Origin: Platerodrilus igneus
Lineage: Eukaryota; Arthropoda; Insecta; Coleoptera; Lycidae
NCBI GenBank assembly: GCA_036346225.1
Contig: JARFIW010001087.1
Location: 1,612,001-1,676,000, forward strand
Length of the DNA: 64,000 bases
Reading direction: 5' to 3'
Position 1 is the first letter of the stretch, and each line of letters begins with the position of its first letter. The notes under the pieces were generated by a model. That model worked only from the letters and a program-made list of their open reading frames with translations. It was not told where the DNA came from and searched no databases. Both the position numbers and the translations under genes were made by a program. Below are positions 36,741-46,372 of the stretch, piece by piece.

Positions 36741-38300
36741 TGCGGTATCACCTTTACGACAATCATTTGCTGTACAACATTATTTTCAGCCAGTCAAACA
36801 TTTTAAACACCATCAAGTTATGCGTCAACACACTTTCTTCCGTATTTCCATTAAGCATTGCACGATCATAGCCTTACACCATCCCCAACATTGACCATCT
36901 GTCACATACCACGTATAACGAACTGTCACCGACTCAGTCGAGATTGGAGTGGAGAACTTACATATGCATTTACACATATCATGATCAAAAACAATTCTGA
37001 ATTTTACCATCGAGTCTGTCCTTGACTTGCCTCCTCAGACAATTTATACGGAAGCCACATTCGCGGATACAAGGTCGATACTCGATGACTGCACCACAAA
37101 TTTTAGATAAACATTTTTCGTTTGCCAGCCACTGCACGCGTCAATCCTAACCAGCACACATGTTCAGACTGCTCGACACCAGTCGCGCTCGACACAATAT
37201 CACCACATCCAATTGCAATTTACAGTCAACACTCATCGCACTCAGCACGTAGAGACGTCCCTACGTTTCGCCTCATCATTAAACCAACTTCACATCACAC
37301 CGACATTGCTGTTACAGTTCATCCAGCATTCATCGCGTTATGCACATTTTGCAGTGCAAGCACTTTAACGATGACAATACCTTTCCATTCCCTTCACCAG
37401 AACCGCCCCGACACAAGTTCACGACTTACTACAAACTCGACCATTTACACATTCCAGCCACGCTCAACCTCGCACGTACTCGTCACGACGCACTATTTCG
37501 TATTACTACAAAGCAATTAGTGCTCAGTTCACACAACATCCACATCAACATGCCATCGGTTTCAACATCTCACATCAAAGCAATTAACCGAGCTCGTATC
37601 ACATCGGTGTCACTTTCACCATCGTTTACTCATCTGGCACACGATTTGATTAATATCCTACGAGTGTCCCAGAATTCACTTTAAGAGCATGTCCACTTTG
37701 CGTATAAATTTTACGAGCCTACACATGTCGTAATCAATGTCACTTTCGAATACCGGACCCACATCCACACACTTTTTAGAATAACATTTGTTCTGCAGAC
37801 AGCCTGACGATTTCCACATCTTAACAAAACCGACACCATTGGAGTAACAGGTTGAGTTCGGTGTACCACTAACCATTGCATTTATTTAGTCACGAAACTA
37901 CATTTTCTAACCCATTACGTCTTAAGGTCACATTTCACGTACCCAAACGTGCAGTACGGATTACTTCATTGGAATCTTTCCGCGCACTCGCTAGTTCATC
38001 TACCCTAGTGCCGTTAGGTTACCATGTTTTACTACACAATGTGAACCTAACTTTAATCGTATCGCACACATGACTGCTATACCAAAAATTCAATACTGGA
38101 CCCTAAAACGTCTTTAATTTCCACAACTTTGTACAATGTATATGTCACATAACGTCACGCTTCAGTAAAAATGAGATCAACTTATACATTAGGCCCCAAT
38201 CGAAACGATTTTAAATGACCACCCATAAAATATGTTAAACTAATTGTCTTATTCACCATTTAAAACCATTGCTACAAACTATGCCTAGCACATTCCCAAA
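36741..38300 (-). pseudogene. Decayed Cys-rich paralogous frames, interior left
   Basis: Minus frames 37,010-36,825 and 37,876-37,676 share a short block (D.DMC...KF around FDHDMCKC and IDYDMCRL) and a similar layout, so they are probably duplicates of one small gene. The DNA at 37,881-38,000 also resembles 36,466-36,600 in the left arm. The family is not recognised. The plus strand over 37,122-37,684 is unusually free of stops in two frames but gives His/Thr/Ser-rich products without motifs, so it is not called. Confidence 0.35.
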
Positions 38301-38404
38301 CTAAACCGATCCGCGAATACACGCGAAAACTTACTGGTTAACCAATGAGCGCGGACCCAAGACCATTAATTTTCCATTATTGAATCTAGGTCCACACTTG
38401 GTTT

Positions 38405-38478
38405 TTAATGAAAAACTCATTAAAAGCAATTAGTCTAATGGGTTTTATAATAGAAAACTCATTAAAAGCAATTGTCAT
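38405..38478 (+). repeat. Short direct repeat
   Basis: GAAAACTCATTAAAAGCAATT (allowing one base) occurs twice about 43 bases apart, just before the GGTCAT array. Confidence 0.6.
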
Positions 38479-38485
38479 AAGTATT

Positions 38486-38625
38486 GGTCATATGGTCTTG
38501 CAATGGTCATGTTGGTCATCGGTCATGGAAAGTCATTGGTCATGATAGGTCTGATGTATGGTCATGTGCATGTGGTCATTGGTCATTGGTCATGTCACCA
38601 TGGTCAATGGTCATGTGTATTGACC
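38486..38625 (+). repeat. GGTCAT-rich simple repeat
   Basis: The word GGTCAT or a one-base variant occurs about a dozen times in 140 bases with irregular spacing. It lies immediately upstream of the central plus-strand gene and could be a protein-binding array or simple slippage product. Confidence 0.75.
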
Positions 38626-38794
38626 AGGATAAATTTGGTAGAAGCCCATTGTGGCTTAGCTGCCTATAGTAAGACATTTTTAACAACATATTCGACTATT
38701 TTCGGTAATATACGCCCCACTCTGTAGGATACATAAGGGAACATAATTTTCGTATTCAATTTAGTATTTGACGGTAGCTAGAACGGTAAACATG

Positions 38795-41159
38795 AGCGTC
38801 TCCAAGGTGATTAACGTTTCTCAACTTCTTGGGAATAAAGTGAAACCGACAAATGAGCGATTTGGATTATGGCTGTTGGCAGAAAATATGTGCAACAATA
38901 ATCTGGTGACAGATATTGGTAATATTTGTTATGTCGAAGGCGAAACAGATGCTGACTGGGGATCAACACACACCAATTACAGAACCATTTTGTGACAATA
39001 TAATGTTGGTTAAAATTTCGACCTTTCTGACACCGAACAAGCTTCTGCAAACAAAAAGATGTTTATCCTAAAAAGAAATTTGTGGTGCATTTAACAGTTA
39101 TCTACGAAGAAAGTTCGACCGATTTGTTTCGCTAGGCATGGTGTTAAAGCTAAGCTTCCGTTTTCTCTGGAAAGCAGTAACAAGATAGGCCAGAGAGTAA
39201 AAGAAATTATCGGAAAAGAAGACCTCGAATGCATTAATAAAAATTCCAAAATCCTATATGTGTTCCATACAAAGTGGAACTAGCAGATGTTAAGTTGGAA
39301 ACTTTATTGAGGAACTACCAGATATATTAGACGAAGTCGAAAAGATTATTTCTATCTTTTGACATGGATGTAACCCAAGATTTTGCGGATATTTAGCAAG
39401 ATGGAGATGTGTAATTATTTAACTACAAAGCATAACTTTGCTATAAGGGAGAATACGAAGAAAAGTGTAATATTATTGTTGACAACGATAAAACTGGGGA
39501 TTGATTGTTTAACATGGCTAACAACCAATGCAAGAATTAAGATTTACAACAAATTTGTGTGCCAGATAACAAGTCCTGGTGTTAATAAACAACTTGGCAA
39601 TCATATACTAGATTTTTTACGTTGTCCAGATGTACGTTTAAGGGAAACATTTGCGTCTACTTTGGCCAAAGAACATGGTATTACGCGATTGAAGCGACAT
39701 TATACAACTGTGCAATTGGAAGCTATGTCAGTGCGGAACGGGTGTATAAACCCTTAAAAGACTGTTTAACCTTATTGGAAGATAGTTAGTTATACTTCCT
39801 AAAGGCGCCAATGTACTGGGTACCACTTACCAAAATGTGGAGTAAGCTATCGGACAAGCTACAAAATAGCTGCTGTTTAGTGTATAATAACCTGCTACAG
39901 TACGTGTATTGGGGGAATGGCAATACAAAGAAATTGACAGGCTTGCAAATTAAGTTGTCCAAAAACCAGAGGAAAGGGAAAATTGATAAAGTATGTGCTT
40001 GGTTATTATGTTTTAACTATTTACCTGTAAATTATTTGGAGATAGTAGAGGAGGAAGACAACCAAGATAAAATAAAAATCTTACACAAGTGCTACATTAA
40101 AGCAGGTAGTACATATTTTACACAATCTGCAACACCATATTCTACAATTCCAAAAGAAATAGTAATTTCGGACTTGGGATTGATAGATACGCCTAACATT
40201 CGTCCAGAGGTTGTACGACAACGCGTAAATATTGGTAGTAAACTCTATCCGTTTACGCTAAAGGAAATTGCCCCATTATGTATACCATACGCTGTAAGTG
40301 GAAGGAAAAGACAGCTGGAATTAGAGGAAATGGATGCAAAAAGGCGAAAATTGACTACATGGAAAACACTGCGACAATACGCGATCAATACAAAGATGTG
40401 TTAGACAAAGAACATCTTATTAGAGAAAATGAGGAAGAATTAAAAGATTATTTTATGTGCCGATGGACTGACTTAGATACATCTGGTTTCTACAAGTTGT
40501 ATGCATTTGTGGTTAGTAAAAAAGACTCTTTTAGTTATGTAGGCGTCCTTGCGGAAAAGGATGGTACTAAATCCGTATACTTTTTAAAAGGTTATTCTAA
40601 AACGTATTTATCAAAATGGCAGATAACAAAGACGAACTAAGGAATGTGGTTTGTAATCTTTGCGTACACCACACGCAAAGGGGGTCCGTTAAACATTGTA
40701 TATTTGCCTAGTAAAGAACCTTTTGGATCATTTAAAACCGAGGGTCTTACAACCTATAACAACCATATATTCCCAAAAGTGGTGGACATGCAACTACGCA
40801 ACAGTCTGTGGGAGATAAGGATTTCTCCAATACATCGACAAGAAGAAGTCGATCAAGCTAACAAGATACGTATGCAGGATATAGTGGGAAAGCTGCGATT
40901 AAAAGATTGTCACAAGCTGCAAGAATTACACGAAGGAATGGATCTGGTTGTCGGCGGAATCAAAGACTTTAAATATAGAGGCAAACTTCGGTACATTTTA
41001 CAATTCGAAAACCTAGACGGTCTCTATGTATCAAACTATTGGTTAGAAAAGGAGATAGAGGACTTGGGTATCGATTTAAATTTTAAGCTGCGAATAAAAT
41101 TAGATAAAATTAAAGCCATTCCAAACAAACGTAAAGAAAGGACTGTCTTCTGTGTATAA
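38795..41159 (+). pseudogene. Central multi-domain gene of the big element, frameshifted
   Basis: Plus-strand frames follow each other with little gap: 38,795-38,995, 39,383-39,757, 39,811-40,404, 40,278-40,640 and 40,644-41,159. They share composition and codon style and look like one long protein (roughly 750-800 residues) interrupted by several frameshifts and a few stops. The second piece has RIKIYNKF, then a Gly/Asn-His block, RLRETF and GITRL. That order, a Y-x-K strand followed by an R-x-E-like strand, loosely recalls Rep_trans-type replication initiators, but no catalytic Tyr can be assigned. The third piece has a basic GRKRQLELEEMDAKRRK stretch, possibly a nuclear localisation signal. 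The C-terminal 170 residues are intact, with no recognised domain. AATAAA at 41,236 could end the transcript. Function is unknown. Confidence 0.6.
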
Positions 41160-41320
41160 CTTTGTATTAAAATTAAGTTTAAATGACCCCATGCTTGGCA
41201 TTAAATATTTTTAAATTTGTTATGTATAATGTCAGAATAAACATTTTATAATAGTATATAACATTGTTCTTTATTTATAAAAGGCTGTGACGTTACCCCG
41301 AAATAGCAGTCGCACAGTGA

Positions 41321-41430
41321 GGGGTGCGCATGGGCAGCGCGCATGGGCAGGGTGTCACGCGCAGGGTGCGCATGGGCAAGGGTGTGCATGCGCAGGGTGC
41401 TCATGCGCTGGGATGTGTCTGGGCGTACAC
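41321..41430 (+). repeat. GC-rich degenerate tandem repeat
   Basis: Words of the type GCGCATGGGCAGGGTG recur about six times with variation. The GC content stands out sharply from the AT-rich element. It separates the central gene from the small gene at 41,442. Confidence 0.8.
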
Positions 41431-41441
41431 GAGGGAAGCGG

Positions 41442-41633
41442 ATGTTAACAGTCACCAAGCATCCAAACCTTTATTTGGATGGTATCGAGTACTTGTCTGC
41501 GTATGTATCCGGAGTAAAAGAATACGATTTGCATACGCAGCTTATTAATAAAATTAGTTTATCGAGGGAAGATGACAAAGGTACATCATTCCTAATAGTA
41601 CAACAATCTACGCATGGGGGCGTAAAGATATAA
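41442..41633 (+). CDS. Small protein of the big element (63 aa), unknown
   Basis: An open frame from ATG 41,442 to TAA 41,633 gives a soluble, mixed-charge 63-residue product containing HPNLYLDGIEYL. The same frame pattern (H..LYLDDIKYL) survives in a decayed direct copy inside the right arm at about 43,018-43,085. Frame conservation between diverged copies argues that it was a real gene. A longer frame from 41,343 runs through the GC-rich repeat and is less likely to be the true start. No family recognised. Confidence 0.45.
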   Translation: MLTVTKHPNLYLDGIEYLSAYVSGVKEYDLHTQLINKISLSREDDKGTSFLIVQQSTHGGVKI

Positions 41634-41799
41634 GATAGTTGTTTATATTTGTATATATTAGTTTTAAGATTCCATAATTTTTAAGTTCTTCTCCCACCTT
41701 CCAAATCCTTCCGGCTTCTATCCTGGTTGACAGAGTATACGTGTTATCTCCACGTGGTATTCGCGGGACACGGAGGTTTTAGATTTTCGGGAGATGGTT

Positions 41800-41995
41800 G
41801 GCTAAGGCATATGTCTTGTTAGCGAAAAAGGTTTTAAAGATGGTGTTAAATAAAGATGAGCAAAAATTAGTCTTTAAAACGCATAACTTTGTATGGGTGG
41901 TCCTATTTAAAATCTGTTTACAGATTTGGGGTCCCTAGAAAATTTAATATTAGTTGATACCTAGCAAAATATATTTATCTTAAAAGAGTGACTAC
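41800..41995 (-). repeat. Internal copy of the subterminal repeat
   Basis: The palindrome AATCTGTTTACAGATT at 41,911-41,926, preceded by GGTGGTCC and followed by a variant of AATATTAGTTGATACC, matches the subterminal units of both arms. It lies at the inner edge of the right arm, so the end sequence has been copied inward or an older end is present here. Confidence 0.7.
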
Positions 41996-42164
41996 CCGCG
42001 TATAATAAATACAATATAACACTTGTCAACAAAAAGTTGTAGGAAAATTAAACACGTATTTAATGGGGGTCCAGTATTAGAATTTGTTGGTAATAGGGCT
42101 AAGTCCTACTGTAATGTAGGCGAGAAAGATACGATTAAAAAGATTAAAGGGTTTCACGAATTGT

Positions 42165-42262
42165 AGTTATAAAACCGAGGGTCTTACAACCTATAACGAG
42201 CATATACCTCCAAAAGGGGTAGGCATGCAACTACGCGGCAGTGCGCGGGAGAATAAGAATTC
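42165..42262 (+). pseudogene. Decayed duplicate of part of the central gene
   Basis: About 95 bases match 40,728-40,830 of the central gene in the same orientation: AAAACCGAGGGTCTTACAAC, then ACCTATAAC and GGCATGCAACTACGC. The reading frame KTEGLTTYN..I.PK is conserved over part of it and then lost. It lies in the inner part of the right arm. The left arm shows only a more decayed trace near 36,570-36,620. Confidence 0.75.
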
Positions 42263-42408
42263 TCTCCAATAAGAAATTAAAGTTTCCATGTACGTAGCAC
42301 CAGTCATTGGGTAACGGTCGAAATGTGGAACCTATAAAGACGATTATTAATTGTGGTTTAGAAAAATAGTAGTTTTCGTGGGCTAAATAAAATAGCTTAG
42401 ACTGGTTA

Positions 42409-42612
42409 ATGTATATGGTTACATACTCTCGTACACATCCACAAACATCTGTTTATGTCCACAATGGTGATACCGGTGGTTTTTGTTTAACAAATAGTAG
42501 GAAAGATACGTCAGGTGTTAGTGCGTGGAAGCCCATAGGATCGTTGGATTCAAAAAGAACGGTGCGGTGGGATGTATGGTGGTTCCCCGTTAGAATAATC
42601 GAAAGTGGTTAA
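42409..42612 (+). CDS. Small ORF in the right arm (67 aa), unknown
   Basis: An open frame with a Thr/Ser/Trp-rich product (HNGDTGGFCLTNSRKDTSG, then WKPIGSLDSKRTVRWDVWWFP). The left arm has the same DNA (36,240-36,450) but with single-base gaps that break this frame. No family recognised. It may be the surviving end of a larger gene. Confidence 0.3.
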   Translation: MYMVTYSRTHPQTSVYVHNGDTGGFCLTNSRKDTSGVSAWKPIGSLDSKRTVRWDVWWFPVRIIESG

Positions 42613-43167
42613 TCAATTGTATTAGATGTTTAAATAAGCAAAAGTGTAAAGGCCTACATAAACAAAAATTTAATTATCCGACAAAAAGTGCGCTATGTGC
42701 TACACTTATAAAGAAAGTATGGAATGGTGCTTTTTAGCGGCCCTACCCGTAAAAAGGGCGACTGACTTTTTCAAGCAACTACAAGAATAGCAGTAGCGCA
42801 GAGAAGGGGTATGCATGTATTATACAGTTGCTACAAAATATGCTAGTTTACGCGTAGCTCGGATGTGTAATTGATCACGACTTAAAGATCCTCGGAGGTT
42901 TAAAATTCTCGGCCATTGTCGTTTGAAAATGTTTGTAAATTATCAGAACGGGAGCGAGTCGAAGTTTAAGTTAGATGGATGATTGACTGAGTTTTTTCTA
43001 CCTTTTACGAGGGAATTGGAAGTTGACAAACATCGAGCATCTAATTCTCTATTTGGACGATATCAAGTACTTACCGGTTCTAGAAATCATTACGTGCGAC
43101 CGACCGCTATGCGAAAGTGTAAAAGCCTACAAAAGCAAAATTTAATTATCAAACGAAAAAGTGCGCG

Positions 43168-43353
43168 ATGTGCTATAGAAAGTATAAAAAAAAAATGGTG
43201 CTTGCATCGGTCCTAACAGTAAAAAGGAGAGTGACTTTTTCTAGCAATTACAAGAATAGCAGTAGCGCGGCGAAAGGGTATGCATGTATTATACAGCGCA
43301 TTGTTGCTATAAAATATGTTAGTTTACGAGAAGCTCGTACGTGCACAAATTAA
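43168..43353 (+). CDS. Small basic Cys/Lys-rich ORF in the right arm, unknown
   Basis: Sixty-one codons beginning MCYRKYKK and ending REARTCTN; a near-identical frame exists in the left arm (35,727-35,545), differing around a short frame change in the middle. A second, more decayed copy lies about 455 bp away in each arm. The two left/right versions agree best at both ends (SSNYKNSSSAAKGYACIIQR is shared). Function unknown; a noncoding repeat is an alternative. Confidence 0.3.
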   Translation: MCYRKYKKKMVLASVLTVKRRVTFSSNYKNSSSAAKGYACIIQRIVAIKYVSLREARTCTN

Positions 43354-43945
43354 ATTTTAATCTATAATTAACTATGGTCGTAAAAATGGGAAATTAATGG
43401 TTAATTTTAATACTGCTAAGCATATACTTTCGCTTGGTGATTCATTTGGAAAATATTCAAGCCTACCTAAAATATGACGTAGAAGTTATTTAAAATTAAA
43501 TTACTTTATTAGTAAGTATCCTGTAGACAGCAAGTTGGTATTTCCTTAGTAATGGTTTAAAGTGTTTTTGGTTATAGTAGCACTGCATCTTCTACAGCAC
43601 GACTTGCACACAATTTGTGTGCGTGTGCTATCACCCTTTTGGATTTTTAATATGCACGCAATCCGTATAACATGGAAGACGTTTCCGATGTTTCTACTAA
43701 CGGCATTCGCACCATCGAAGATGCGAAACGGGGAGCATTCAATGGCTATAAATTTATTGGACGAGCAGCAAGGATTATGACGTCATTTAGTTCCCCGATG
43801 AATCCTCAACTTCGTTCGGTGTCTTCGAAACCTTCGGTTTGCATTCTATAGGGTACATAAAGCAGGTACGCTGGAGTAAATTTTAGTTATAAGTTAGTTC
43901 GCTTACAAGTCAAGTTTTATAGTGCGGATTTTGTTTTGTACTAAA

Positions 43946-44464
43946 ATGGTATCTGCAAACGTTTTTAAGTGCAACTCTTGCGGTGCTTCCTATACCTGGA
44001 AAAATGCTCTCAAACGGCACCAGAAGAAATGCCGTGGCGTAACATTTTCCACGGTTAAGCTTATACACCCGTCCGCAGCAAAGTTCTTTAACTGTGGGTC
44101 TTGCGGTATCGCTTTTACGATAATGGGCAACTTACAGCGACACAACGAAAAACAGCACGGTATGTCATTAAGCCGTAAACGTTCAGCCCCGCTAGCTGTT
44201 AAAGGGCCTTGTACGAAACAACCACGAATTATGTGTAAAGTATGCGATTTCGAAATGGAAAAGACTACGTATGCCGCACACTTAAGGAGCAACAGACATA
44301 AAAATGCATCAGTTACCGCTACTAGCGACGATTGTGTAGAAATGGTTAGTACAGCGTTTAACAACCGTATGGCTAGCTATCGCATAAAGAACGCCAGTGT
44401 CGACGATTGGAGTGCCCGAGTTTCTTTGGAAGCAGAAAGAGCAATTTATTCGATTAATAAATGA
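43946..44464 (+). CDS. C2H2 zinc-finger protein, N-terminal module of a Polinton-type polymerase ORF
   Basis: From the Met at 43,946 the frame gives 172 residues. Finger 1 is C9-C12-H25-C29, finger 2 C50-C53-H66-H71 and finger 3 C97-C100-H112-H118, followed by a basic linker. Then comes AFNNRMASYRIKNASVDD (about 137-154). In broken frames downstream to about 44,725 the FGWSLEK block and traces of an ININKY block follow. From memory, zinc finger, F.NR..SYRI, then SGW.L..I..LEININKY is the order at the start of large arthropod ORFs that continue into a protein-primed PolB; this is recall, not a search result. No polymerase core follows here. A TATA-like CTATAGGGTACATAAAG lies about 85 bases upstream. 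This copy is open while its left-arm twin is broken. Confidence 0.7.
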   Translation: MVSANVFKCNSCGASYTWKNALKRHQKKCRGVTFSTVKLIHPSAAKFFNCGSCGIAFTIMGNLQRHNEKQHGMSLSRKRSAPLAVKGPCTKQPRIMCKVCDFEMEKTTYAAHLRSNRHKNASVTATSDDCVEMVSTAFNNRMASYRIKNASVDDWSARVSLEAERAIYSINK

Positions 44465-44730
44465 AAAAGAATACAACATACAGCAATAAAAGTCTACTGC
44501 GAACTCTACGGCGTTTACACCAAAATAGGGAAGAGAAGTCCGATGTGAAATCCTTTAACACAAAAATGTGGTTATAACGTCTTCTAGTAATTTGGAGAAT
44601 ATGTATAAGGTCTTAAGCGAGACCATAAGAACAAAATCAGAGGAATTTGAAACATGCGGGTTCGGTTGGTCTTTGGAAAAGTGCTCTATTTAGAAATAAA
44701 TATTAATAAGTATGAGCCGATATGAGAAGT
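44465..44730 (+). pseudogene. Downstream remains of the zinc-finger/polymerase module, right copy
   Basis: Past the stop at 44,464 the same protein continues in other frames. There is an ENMYKVLSETIRTKSEEFETCGFGWSLEK block (about 44,598-44,682), then a stop caused by a one-base difference from the left arm. The left arm keeps YLEININKY in frame at this place. Confidence 0.65.
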
Positions 44731-44879
44731 TCTAGGTTCAAAATAAAAATTGTGAATATGTATTTAGAAATGTGGTTCACAAAATTTAAACTGTATTAGT
44801 AAAAATTGTCTGTAATAAAAAGTTTTAAGAATGGGCTTTAGATTTTCTTTAGATATGAGCTGCAGGAAAGTTATAATTT

Positions 44880-45440
44880 AGAGGTGTGTGTAAAATGGTA
44901 AGGGTGGTCCTGTTTTAAATCTGTTTACAGATTCGGATTCTACATAAAATTCTAGACTAACAAGATGTATTGCATGTATAAAAAATTTATAAGAACGATC
45001 AAAAGTCGCTACAGGTAAGAAATCTTAAAATCAGGGTAGGTCCCTTGGGGGGTGATGCTATCTGAAAAATTCCTAGAGATTCGGGTAGCTGAGAAAATCT
45101 AATGTTAATTGATACCAAACAAGGTAGGTTTATCTCGTGGGTGGAAATGTGGAGAAAGATTTATCTCGCAGAGGGTATATGTGTAACTTTGCAGGGCGTG
45201 GTCCGATTTCAAATCTGTTTGCAGATTTGGATTCTATATAAAATTTTAGACTAACAAGATGTATCGCATGACTAAAAATTTATAAGAACGCTCAAAAGTC
45301 GCTACAGGTAAGAAATCTTAAAATTGGGGTAGCACCCTTGGGGTGATGATATCTGAAAATTCCTAAAGATTCGGGTAGCTGAGAAAATTCTAATATTAAT
45401 TGATACCAAACAAGATAGGTTTATCTCGAAAGATGCAATG
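44880..45440 (-). repeat. Subterminal repeat units with palindrome, right arm
   Basis: Mirror of 33,480-34,000. Palindromes lie at 44,918-44,933 and 45,212-45,227. Confidence 0.85.
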
Positions 45441-45681
45441 GCTAGACAAAGAAAACTATTTGGTTCAGATGAAAGATAAAAAATGGCTAGTCGAAGAAAA
45501 CTTTTGGTTCAGATGTGGAGGAAATGAGGATGCTCATTTATCTCGAAAGATGAAAATTAAGATATATTTATCTCGAAAGATGAAAAATGGTTAGTCGAAG
45601 AAAACTTTTTGGTCCAGATGTGTGGGGAAATGTGGGATTCTGGGAGAAATGTGGCGGCAGTCGCCCCAATTATACTCTACT

Positions 45682-45687
45682 GATATG
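45682..45687. repeat. Target site duplication, right (GATATG)
   Basis: Exact match to 33,212-33,217. Confidence 0.9.
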
Positions 45688-46048
45688 TTTCTTATTTATA
45701 CGATTATTAATTATGGGATTGTAGGTTTTCAGTCGTATTGAAGCGTTCCACGGCATTTGCGCTATTTAGAATTATCCGACAAACAAGAAGATTTGATAAC
45801 CTTTTAACAACTGAAATGCATATAATTTTTTATCATTTTCGCCTTCATTAAACTTATTTTGAAATAGCAAGGTAATCACAAACTTGTAGTAACCTGAGTA
45901 GTATAGCTATGTTCGTACGAGCACAGAAAGTGCCATTTTTACATGTATTTTCTTATGAGAAAATCTAAGGTTTATTTTGGTAATTTTTGTACACTTCAAG
46001 GTCATTCATTGTCTTGATCTAGTATTTTGCGGTGGAGAAAAGTTATCC
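45688..46048. other. No gene seen; probable SINE body
   Basis: Flanking DNA of the big element. The part next to 46,049 lies downstream of a tRNA-like head on the minus strand and may be the SINE body. Confidence 0.35.
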
Positions 46049-46122
46049 AGCCTCGGGATTCAAGCCCTGACCGCAGGCATGCTAAGTGAGTAGCTTAACC
46101 ATTCGATCACATGGGCCGATGA
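46049..46122 (-). repeat. tRNA-like sequence, probable SINE head
   Basis: The minus strand reads a tRNA-like 73-mer with an A-box-like TGATCGAATGGTTAAG and a B-box-like GGGCTTGAATCCC at the normal spacing. The anticodon arm is poor and the 3' end lacks a clear terminator. A functional tRNA is therefore less likely than a tRNA-derived SINE whose body runs left from 46,048. No second copy was found in the window to confirm this. Confidence 0.55.
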
Positions 46123-46372
46123 GAAGTACAGCTAAAACGTTCTAACTAAAAATAAATCGACCCTGTTTCACGAATGCAATCTACAGATTCGTCGACATCC
46201 AGTAAATGCAATTTAATGTGTAGCCGTCGTAGAAAATCTGCACTGAAGTATGTTAAAAATTGTTCACGGAGATGCGTTGTTGTTGTTGTATGTAGTGGTT
46301 TTCAGTGTAGATCGTCGTCTTTGATGAAGTGTCGCAGAGGCCGCGCATCTACAGAGCCATATGTAGGTTTTT

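Larger units (their letters stand above)
33218..45681. mobile_element. Polinton/Maverick-like element, 12,464 bp, non-autonomous or divergent
   Basis: The ends are exact inverted repeats starting AGTAGAGTATAATTGGGG, flanked by GATATG on both sides. A 6-bp target duplication, AG...CT ends and long inverted repeats are the defining marks of Polinton/Maverick insertion. The repeats run about 3.5 kb and contain small gene relics. The interior (about 36.74-42.0 kb) carries a broken multi-domain gene on the plus strand and small ORFs. No retroviral-type integrase, PolB catalytic motifs, FtsK-type ATPase, Ulp1-type protease or capsid gene was recognised, so mobilisation in trans is inferred. Matching target copies and similar arms suggest an insertion that is not ancient. 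It may alternatively represent an undescribed relative with its own replication gene. Confidence 0.8.
42000..45681 (-). repeat. Right terminal inverted repeat (about 3.6 kb)
   Basis: Reverse-complement partner of 33,218-36,740. It contains the better-preserved zinc-finger gene, two direct copies of the small basic module (42,640-42,880 and 43,105-43,350), a decayed copy of part of the central gene (42,170-42,260) and a decayed copy of the 41,442 gene. Confidence 0.9.

Noticed and set aside
36741..42000. Polinton core genes (integrase, PolB, ATPase, protease, capsid)
   Set aside because: Searched by eye for DDE, YxDTD, Walker A/B and protease patterns in the interior frames and found none.
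43990..44364. 124-codon minus frame in the right arm
   Set aside because: Antisense of the zinc-finger gene.
46049..46122. Functional tRNA gene
   Set aside because: A and B boxes are recognisable, but the anticodon arm and acceptor pairing are poor. SINE head preferred.
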